Positions 20,380 to 26,159 of a DNA stretch of 26,159 nt are shown piece by piece. The notes below the pieces were generated by a model. The model was not told the DNA's origin and made no database searches. It saw only the letters and a program-made list of their open reading frames with translations. The stretch's first letter is position 1, and every line of letters begins with the position of its first letter. The stretch comes from Histoplasma ohiense (lineage: Eukaryota > Ascomycota > Eurotiomycetes > Onygenales > Ajellomycetaceae). The stretch lies in the NCBI GenBank assembly GCA_017607445.1, contig JAEVHH010000010.1, positions 1 to 26,159 on the forward strand. Reading direction: 5' to 3'. The position numbers were made by a program, and so were the translations under genes.

Positions 20380-21300
20380 CGGCCTGAATCTCTGATTCGG
20401 AATCTCTATAGATATGAGATCATGCAACAAATTCATGATTTCAGTGATGACTGAGCTTTCAGGGAATCACAAATCATTTACCAAGCGTCATTGTCCGAGA
20501 ATTATACTTGATCAGATATGTTGAAAGACATACCCTGTTCATCCACAATTGTAATCACTGCAGTTCAGTGATGACATGATGTAGATGCTGAAAAAAGATA
20601 CTGAAGTCTCTATCTGTCTCACACTGACCTTGTGTGACTATAGCTATTGATTTTACAGTTTGCTTATCTAGAGTGAAGATTCTACAAACATTCTAGTCAT
20701 TGTAATTTGACTCAGTAAGAATGTAATACTACAGCTCTGTGACAAGATGAATGCTGAAGTAGTTGCAGGCATCTTCGTCAGAAGCTCATTCCATTGTATA
20801 CGCAGTGCATGTCTTCGTTCGTTGTATCCAGATAGAGACAGTCGAATCATCAGTGCACTACGAATTATGTATCTTACTTACTTAAAAATTGAATAAAAGT
20901 TATCAACAGTGTATCATTCAAGGGTAGAAAGATGAAGCTACTGAGAAGGCAATGATACAACTGGTAAAGAATATTCTCAATAAGTTCCGCAATTATGTAT
21001 AAAACAACTGAAGCAATCTACTATCACATGCTGTGATTGTGATTAATGGTTGAGATTATGCCTTGGCGGATGCTAAGCTCAGGCTTTCTTACACAGATAC
21101 AACTTGGAGTGCGAACTTTCTACGCAGGCTCTCGAGAAACTGTGTCATTCGCAGCCTCAGTACAGATGACAGAGAATATTGTGAGCAAGTTGAAGAAAGT
21201 TCGTAAATAGGCGAGAAGCTTCAATGATCGGTGCTCGGCAAGATTATGAGAATTCGATAAACGTCGGAAGAATTCCACGATACGATATCATGTTGAAGAC
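20380..21300 (+). pseudogene. Element B integrase (degenerate)
   Basis: The zinc-finger region includes EIMQQIHDFSDD (about 20418-20453), DMLKDI and CNHC at 20550-20561, the two zinc-binding cysteines of the HHCC finger. The catalytic core reads DFTVCLSR (about 20650) and then KNVILQLCDKMNAEVVAGIF (about 20717-20776). After a shift comes DSRIISALRIMYLTYLKIE (about 20838-20894) followed by KLS, the post-catalytic helix region. A later stretch, AINGRD-like at 21036-21070, and EFDKRRKNSTIRYHVEDKV (about 21249-21305) form the C-terminal part. Confidence 0.88.
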
Positions 21301-21650
21301 AAAGTCGGCGGAATCGGCGACACATGAGAATGAACTGTCTTTCGTGTATACTAGATTACTGCTATCACGTCAAATATATGATGAAGGGAAATACTAGACA
21401 GCGCGTGATTATCAACTCAATGCAATGGCTGACATGTTAGTAATGTCCTTCCTAGCAAACCTGCCCCAATCTGCAACTGAGGATCCGTGGCTTCGCAGAG
21501 AATCTTCAATTGTTCATAATCCACCATCGTAGAAGAAGACAATGAACTCAAGTAGGAAGTGGAAGCAATTCCTAATAATAGAATCGACCACCACCACTGT
21601 GAATACTTTGTCGAATGAGTAGAATATGATCGTCCGATCAGGAACTTGTG
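21301..21650 (+). pseudogene. Element B integrase tail and chromodomain
   Basis: HVDMLVMSF lies at about 21432-21456, matching the F-H-V-D-x-L block of the family. The chromodomain proper is at 21523-21650: TIVEEDNELK-[TAG]-EVEAIPNN, then RIDHHHCEYFVE-[TGA]-VEYDRPIR. The conserved Trp is TGA (21616-21618) and the following Gly is Glu. Element C has the same domain with the same Trp and Gly changes. Confidence 0.85.
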
Positions 21651-21710
21651 TTAAATGCTTAGAAGGACCTTTGCTGTACCAAACATTTACAAGTCCTCAC
21701 TTTATCTTAT

Positions 21711-21723
21711 AGAGGGGATAATA
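21711..21723 (+). other. Element B polypurine tract
   Basis: AGAGGGGATAATA directly abuts the TGATTGATTAG start of the 3' LTR. Element C has the equivalent tract (GGAGGGGGATAATG on its sense strand), which supports both the boundary and the family assignment. Confidence 0.8.
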
Positions 21724-22249
21724 TGATTGATTAGCGTCCGTTAGTAATTAACCTATGCAATCCCCTTCTCTTCTCCCTCTTTTGTTTTTGATTGTTGTGA
21801 TTTTTATGTAATTCTTGGTGTTCTTCTGCTCTGTACTCTGCACTCATATAGTTTCTAATGATTAGCCCGTGTAGCTCTTGTGTTCTTTCACTCACATGCT
21901 CTGCACTTTGTATAGTCTCTAACAATTCTTCTGTGTAACTTCTTATATTCTCCCGCTCCTTGTTACTGCATTTGTGTAGTCTCAACAATTCTCACATTTA
22001 GTTACTCATTGATTTCTCTGTATCATGCTCTGCACATGTATAGTTTAATGATTTTTATATGTATCTCTTAATGTTCTTTCACTCTGTAACTCACTGTGAA
22101 GTGGCCCCCGATGTTCTTCATGTCTCGAACTTTTCTTCTATAAGAACTCTCTTTGTACAATCTTTTCAACGATTTCTTTTTCTCTTTCTTTTCTTGTCGA
22201 TTCACCTAATCTGTAATTAGAATAGTAGCGAATCGTTAATTGAAGTACA
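21724..22249 (+). repeat. Element B 3' LTR
   Basis: Pairs with 1810-2345. The U3-like half contains about four degenerate tandem units built around CTGCACT..TATAGTTTCTAA and TGTAACT blocks. The second half is GTGAAGTGG..CTTCTATAAGAAC, a pyrimidine-rich stretch, then AATTAGAATAGTAGCGAATCG and a terminal AAGTACA. The CTATAAGAA segment is a plausible TATA-like core promoter shared by all copies. The - strand frame at 21731-21988 is a by-product of the tandem units. Confidence 0.75.
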
Positions 22250-22355
22250 CCATTAGATGTTGTCCGTATTTAGCATCACACAAGGACTTGTCGCAACGCT
22301 GCTTGTATATGAGTATAACAGAAGAAGAATAATCGTAATAATAAGCTTCCTTTCC

Positions 22356-22512
22356 GTACTTCACTGTGAAGTGACTTCTGATATTCTTACACTCTGATCT
22401 TCTCTTATAAAGATCCTTTTTGTCCGACCTTTCCTTCTCGTCTCCTTTCTCTTTCTTTTTTTAATCAATTCTTAATCTGTATTTAGAATAGTGCTAGGTT
22501 GTTAATCAAAGT
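22356..22512 (+). repeat. Extra B-family LTR fragment
   Basis: TCACTGTGAAGTGACTTCTG, CTTATAAAGATCC, the TTTCTCTTTCTTTTTTTAAT run and AATCTGTATTTAGAATAGTG repeat the last 160 bp of the B LTR (22090-22249), ending AAAGTACA. It has no upstream half. It is followed by TCTGTTATA, close to the TCTATTATA that follows the 5' LTR of B, so it may be the right end of a second, truncated LTR. The 106 bp between 22249 and 22356 is unassigned. Confidence 0.7.
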
Positions 22513-23531
22513 ACATCTGTTATAATTACTGCTGTAATAGACAAATGAATCAGAAGCTGAATTTTTGCTGATTAGGCTGAGGCAGATATTGCAGTTACTG
22601 CTAACTCAACAACTACTGATTAAGAAGTATTTAAGAGTGAATCAGTCTCAGACCTAATAATTAGAATATTCAATTCTTGCAGAGATAAGGGATTGAGTGG
22701 AGTGAAGCTGTAGATAGTGATGTGAGAATTAACTGCTTATATTATGTGAGATTACTAAAACTACACATTATAGAATGTAAAAGTCAGATTAAAACAGAAT
22801 GATGCGTTGATTTTCTAGAAGATTAACTCAGCTGCTATCTATATACACGGTATTGTAAATAGATCAAACTTGTTATGATGTACATGGTGTAGTATGATGT
22901 AAGTAGTAAGATAATATATTGATTTCAAATCTGATATGACATTGACAGTGTTATATTAATGAGGTTATATCTTTAGAGCTATTGTTAATTTCCAGTCTAG
23001 CCTTGACATTTTAATACAGATTTCTTATATTTTTATTTTATTTTCATTTTTACTTTTATTCTCATTCTTATTTTCATTTTCATTTTTATTTTTATTTCAA
23101 TTGACTGCTTATCATGATCGGCTCCGAGCTGTGTTTGAATCTTATTTTTAATAATTATTTTAAAATAAAAAAAGCTTTGTGTATTTTTTCGGATTGCTTT
23201 GAAGAAATCTACTTGTTCAATCCAATACTGAAAACACTGATCGAATTCAGAGTAATCTTTAATCCCCAATGTCTGATAGTTGAAATGATTAGAATATTAT
23301 TGTGCAGAAGTATTATTAAAAAATTTGCGAGTTGAAAAACTAATGAATAAAGTAAATCGGAAAAAAATATCAGAGTTCAGGCTTCTAGCAATTATGAAAA
23401 CTCTGACAGATAATGAATTGCTGAATAAAAATAGATTGCAGATGATATTGATCTAAAACTTTGTGATTTAAATCTCGATCATTAAATATATTATAGATAT
23501 AAATATTGTTGATATCCATATTATTGTTAAC
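22513..23531. other. Unassigned spacer between B-family LTRs
   Basis: No element domain was recognised. A + strand frame at about 22574-22713 is fairly open (ADIAVTANSTTTD, SVSDLIIRIFNSCRDKG) but has no motif I know. A pyrimidine-rich simple repeat of TTTTCATTTTTA type lies at about 23030-23100 and creates a Lys/Met-rich - strand frame (23033-23269) that I regard as spurious. Overlapping frames at 23114-23335 on + look like chance. Confidence 0.4.
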
Positions 23532-23905
23532 AGACATTCTTCTATTAACAATTTGATATTATTTTAATTACAGATTATGAATTGATTAAGAAAGAAAGAG
23601 AAAAGAAATCGGAAGAAAAGGTCGTAAAGGGAGTTAGCATAGAAGAAAGCTTAAGATGAAATAATATCAGAGACTACTCGCAGTGAAGTGCAGAGTGGAA
23701 GAATTTTAAAAGCTATATGAAAGAATTGTTAGAAATAATATAAGTGCAGAGCGTAGGTGGAAGAATCATTGAGAGCTATATGAAAGAATTGTTGAAAACT
23801 ACGCTTAAGTGCAGCACGTAGAGCAGAAGAACATCAAGAATTACATGAGATTGCAATGACAGAAATTAATTATATAAGTTAATTTTTAATGAATCTTATC
23901 TGTCA
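23532..23905 (-). repeat. Element C 3' LTR
   Basis: The reverse complement matches the B LTR: start TGACAGATAAG, tandem-unit remnants (GTGCAGAG and AGCTATATGAAAGAATTGTT repeated on the + strand), then the GAAAGAGAAAAGAAATCGG and TTTTAATTACAGATTA blocks. It is about 374 bp, shorter than B's 526-536 bp, mainly because it has fewer tandem units. Confidence 0.8.
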
Positions 23906-23918
23906 CATTATCCCCCTC
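23906..23918 (-). other. Element C polypurine tract
   Basis: On the sense strand GAGGGGGATAATG abuts the LTR start, equivalent to B's AGAGGGGATAATA. This fixes the orientation of C and its LTR boundary. Confidence 0.75.
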
Positions 23919-23984
23919 CATAAGAGTGAGTGAGACCTTGTAGATTTTTGAGAATGACAGTGTTAATTTCAAGATAAATATGAG

Positions 23985-24111
23985 TTTACAGATCGGAGAT
24001 GATTGTATTCCACTCATTTGATAAGATATTCACTGATGATGATGATTGATTCCATTGTTAAAAATTGTTTCAATTTCCCACTCAAGTTCGGTATCTTCTT
24101 CCACAATGATA
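23985..24111 (-). pseudogene. Element C chromodomain
   Basis: IIVEEDTELEWEIETIFNNG then INHHH leads into a frame-shifted YLIK-[TGA]-VEYNH. It is clearly homologous to B's chromodomain (TIVEEDNEL..EVEAIPNNRI), with TGA at the same Trp (24014-24016, - strand) and Glu for Gly two residues on. Confidence 0.85.
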
Positions 24112-24690
24112 GATAATTATCGATCAGAGATTTTACAGTGAGAGAAATGGATTCTCATTTGTGGGTTGGAGCAGATTTGTATGAAAGATGTTGTGGATAT
24201 CGGATGGGGTGTTGAGATTGATAATTGTGTGTGTCTAGCTCTTTCTTTCACTGCATACTGATGTGATGATACTCCAGTGTATATAAGAAATGATAGGTGT
24301 TTTTATATTAACGAGATTTAGTCAGATTTTGTCTTCCACCTAATATTGAATTTTAGAACCTTCTTCTGATATTTGCTTAATTTATATAATCTTGCTGAGT
24401 GCTGATTATTGAAGTTTATGTTTATTTATGAGGCTTTCTTGAATCTTGCTCCCAGTGTTCTTCTGTTATCAGTATAAAGCTGCAGATGTACACAGTTTGC
24501 TCAGAAGAATGCGAAAGTTGAGAATCTCTAAGTTGTCTCCATATAAAAAAAAGAATAGTTTATATACATTTGTGATGAAATCTCAGTTGTTAATTGCAAT
24601 CTCAGTGTGTGAAGCTGGTTGCTTAGTTACTAGATATATAATTGCAGAACTTACAGAAGATGTTCTTTATCATTTATATCATACTCTCGA
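24112..24690 (-). pseudogene. Element C integrase C-terminal linker (degenerate)
   Basis: By position between chromodomain and catalytic core. The + strand frame at 24446-24712 (88 codons) runs against the element and has no recognised domain; I treat it as a shadow. No strong block was read here. Confidence 0.45.
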
Positions 24691-24699
24691 TAGCTTCAT

Positions 24700-25240
24700 T
24701 GGTCTCGAGTGATACACTTATTATTAACTTTCATTCAATTCTTAGTAATTGATATATGCAGGCTCGGGGAGTGTCCTGATGAATTGACTGATCTCCATCT
24801 GACACAATGAATAAAAATAGACTGTGCTATACATAGAATGAGCTTCTGGCAAAGATGTACGCAAGTTACTACGACATTAAAATGTTGTCCAGAGAGTAAT
24901 ATTACACTTTTATTGAATCAGTTGATATTATATTAGAATGTTTGTATAATCTCTGCTTTTGAGCAAGGAAACTGCAAAATCAATAGCTATATCACATCAA
25001 ATTCAGTTGAGAATAGATAGAAGTTTCAATATTTCTTTTTTGTATTAATCTTATCCTGTCATTTGAGCTGCAGTGATTACAGTTGTCTACAGATTGATGT
25101 ATATCTTTAAACATATCCGATGGGTAGAATTCTCAGACAACAATGTTGTATATGATTTTGTATTTTGAGTGTTTAATCATTGATAAGTCATGAATTTCTT
25201 GCATGATCTGTGTTTATGAAGATTTTGAATTGAGAACTCA
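24700..25240 (-). pseudogene. Element C integrase (degenerate)
   Basis: The core reads KSVILLSGQHFNVV (about 24900-24945) and then IVSDGDQSIHQD..RACIYQLLRIE (about 24730-24808), where the I-V-S-D catalytic-Asp block survives at about 24797-24808. The zinc finger reads MFKDIHQSVDNCNHCSS with CNHC at 25070-25081 and MQEIHDLSM near 25190-25220. These blocks align with B's 20418-20900. Confidence 0.85.
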
Positions 25241-25519
25241 TTGTCTATTTCTCGAAAGTGTAAGCAGTTGTCATCTTTGATTGAATATGCTGAGATATTC
25301 ATTCTTGAGTATACATGTATTGTAGAATTGAGATGCTGTTTTGTATAACTTCAGTGATTTATTGTCAGAATTCATCCATTTTTGCTCCTAGCTTTCGTGT
25401 GCTTTGAATAAGGGGTGCTAGGGCTCAGAATTGGTTGATATGTATGTGGGATTTATCGATTATATAGAACTTCTTATGATTGCAGAAGTTGATTAATCAA
25501 TGCTCTCCAGTGTTTTCAT

Positions 25520-26050
25520 CTGTCATTCAAGTCATTAGATATTATATTTTGTTACCGGCAGAACGAAGCGAGTGCAGGAGTGTTACCTGCTGAGATTGAT
25601 AATAAATTGTGAACAAAAAACAGAGTAAGAAACAATAATCAATACATATATTTTCAGTGAGCTTTCTGAATGATTTAATGAAATGCTACAGATTCTTATG
25701 ATCAGTAACAATCTTGAATTTACTCAACACTCGTAAGTTCGAGCTTCTTGTGCTTGAAATATTATATGATGTTTAGAAGTTTGCTGGCCAGAGATCTTGT
25801 AGTTGTATTCGGTGAGTGACATCTTTTTTTTAAGATGAAGATATAAGATTGTAGAATATCTTCATTATTATGTGCATTAGTACTTAAACCTAACACATAA
25901 TGCTAAGGCATTATGCTGAGAATTGTATGCTTATCCGGAGTGAATGATTGCGGCGTCAGAGTGTTTGTGAATATATGCTTGACCTTTTTGAATACTGTAT
26001 ACTTGTTTTGACAGTTCATTTTGAAATACAGTATCTTTACAGAGTCAGAT
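25520..26050 (-). pseudogene. Element C RNase H (degenerate, near the window edge)
   Basis: The reverse complement of about 25935-26035 aligns with B's 19600-19690 at the DNA level (for example ACAGTATTCAAAAAG shared exactly). The reverse complement of about 25470-25560 aligns with B's LADALS region and the following ACTTG..ACAGATGAAAA. The remainder to 26159 aligns loosely with B just upstream of RNase H. Confidence 0.75.
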
Positions 26051-26159
26051 TCATCGGTGATCTTATGATATCGGAGAAGTTTTGATGAATGCTTGACTAA
26101 AAGTTGATAAATTAAAGACTCTTAATTTCTTTTATCCAGGCTGATAATACTCAGTTGAG

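Larger units (their letters stand above)
1810..22249 (+). mobile_element. Element B: Ty3/gypsy chromovirus, interrupted by element A
   Basis: The host element of the nest. It is bounded by related LTRs (1810-2345 and 21724-22249). It carries, in order, a leader with a minisatellite, gag-like sequence, aspartic protease (DSG at 18193-18201), reverse transcriptase, RNase H, zinc-finger integrase, a chromodomain ending about 21650, and a polypurine tract right before the 3' LTR. RT-RH-IN order with a C-terminal chromodomain is diagnostic of chromoviral Ty3/gypsy elements. Removing A (4122-17413) leaves about 7.1 kb, normal for the family. All reading frames are broken by stops and shifts, so the element is dead. 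No convincing 5-bp target duplication was found at its outer ends (TTGTG before, CCATT after). Confidence 0.85.
23532..26159 (-). mobile_element. Element C: B-family Ty3/gypsy chromovirus, cut by the window edge
   Basis: Read from right to left: RNase H, integrase zinc finger, integrase core, chromodomain, polypurine tract and 3' LTR, each most like the corresponding part of B. The opposite orientation places B and C tail to tail with their 3' LTRs facing. All frames are broken. The 5' part (gag, protease, RT, 5' LTR) lies beyond 26159. Confidence 0.88.

Noticed and set aside
23033..23269. 78-codon Lys/Met-rich - strand frame
   Set aside because: Half of it is the translated TTTTCATTTTTA-type simple repeat, and it lies in an unassigned spacer without other gene evidence.
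24446..24712. 88-codon + strand frame
   Set aside because: It runs antisense through the integrase region of element C and has no recognisable domain.
1..26159. An organelle or alternative-code origin to explain TGA at Trp codons
   Set aside because: TGA comes together with TAA/TAG stops, frameshifts and Gly-to-Glu changes in dead nuclear-type transposons, and TGG is also present. Mutation explains it more simply.

Overview
This 26.2 kb window looks like a transposon graveyard from a eukaryotic nuclear genome. A filamentous fungus is the best guess, because the retroelements are chromodomain-bearing Ty3/gypsy elements and the base composition is AT-rich with heavy point mutation. No intact host gene, tRNA, rRNA or CRISPR array was recognised. 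Almost everything assignable is a decayed mobile element, identified by reading short conserved protein blocks across stop codons and frameshifts. All family names come from motif recognition by eye; no database search was run.

The main structure is a three-level nest. Element B, a Ty3/gypsy chromovirus on the + strand, has its 5' LTR at about 1810-2345 and its 3' LTR at about 21724-22249. Element A, a second Ty3/gypsy chromovirus on the + strand, sits inside B from about 4122 to 17413. A's LTRs are about 281 bp; the 3' copy is split in two. Element D, a hAT-type DNA transposon with its transposase on the - strand, splits that 3' LTR and spans about 11481-17353. Subtracting the guests leaves about 7.1 kb for B, about 7.4 kb for A and about 5.9 kb for D. 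The order of insertion was therefore B, then A, then D. To the right, element C (from 23532 to the window edge, - strand) is another copy of the B family with LTR, polypurine tract, chromodomain, integrase and RNase H; the window cuts it near the RT/RNase H junction.

Region by region: 1-1809 is unassigned flank with one GC-rich, possibly structured block. 1810-4121 is B's 5' LTR, a leader, a GC-rich minisatellite and possible gag. 4122-11480 is A: LTR, gag/protease region, RT, RNase H, integrase, chromodomain, then an unusually long 3' tail with an antisense ORF. 11481-17353 is D. 17354-17413 is the rest of A's LTR. 17419-21723 is the rest of B: gag, protease, RT, RNase H, integrase and chromodomain. 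21724-22512 holds B's 3' LTR plus an extra LTR fragment. 22513-23531 is unassigned. 23532-26159 is element C.

The observations most worth a second look are: many conserved tryptophan codons in four unrelated or separately inserted elements read TGA, alongside Gly-to-Glu changes, which suggests a GpG-to-GpA (CpC-to-TpC) mutational bias rather than the usual CpA-type RIP; a 22-nt motif present six times in D; a higher-order GC-rich minisatellite in B; and an intact antisense ORF in A's 3' tail.
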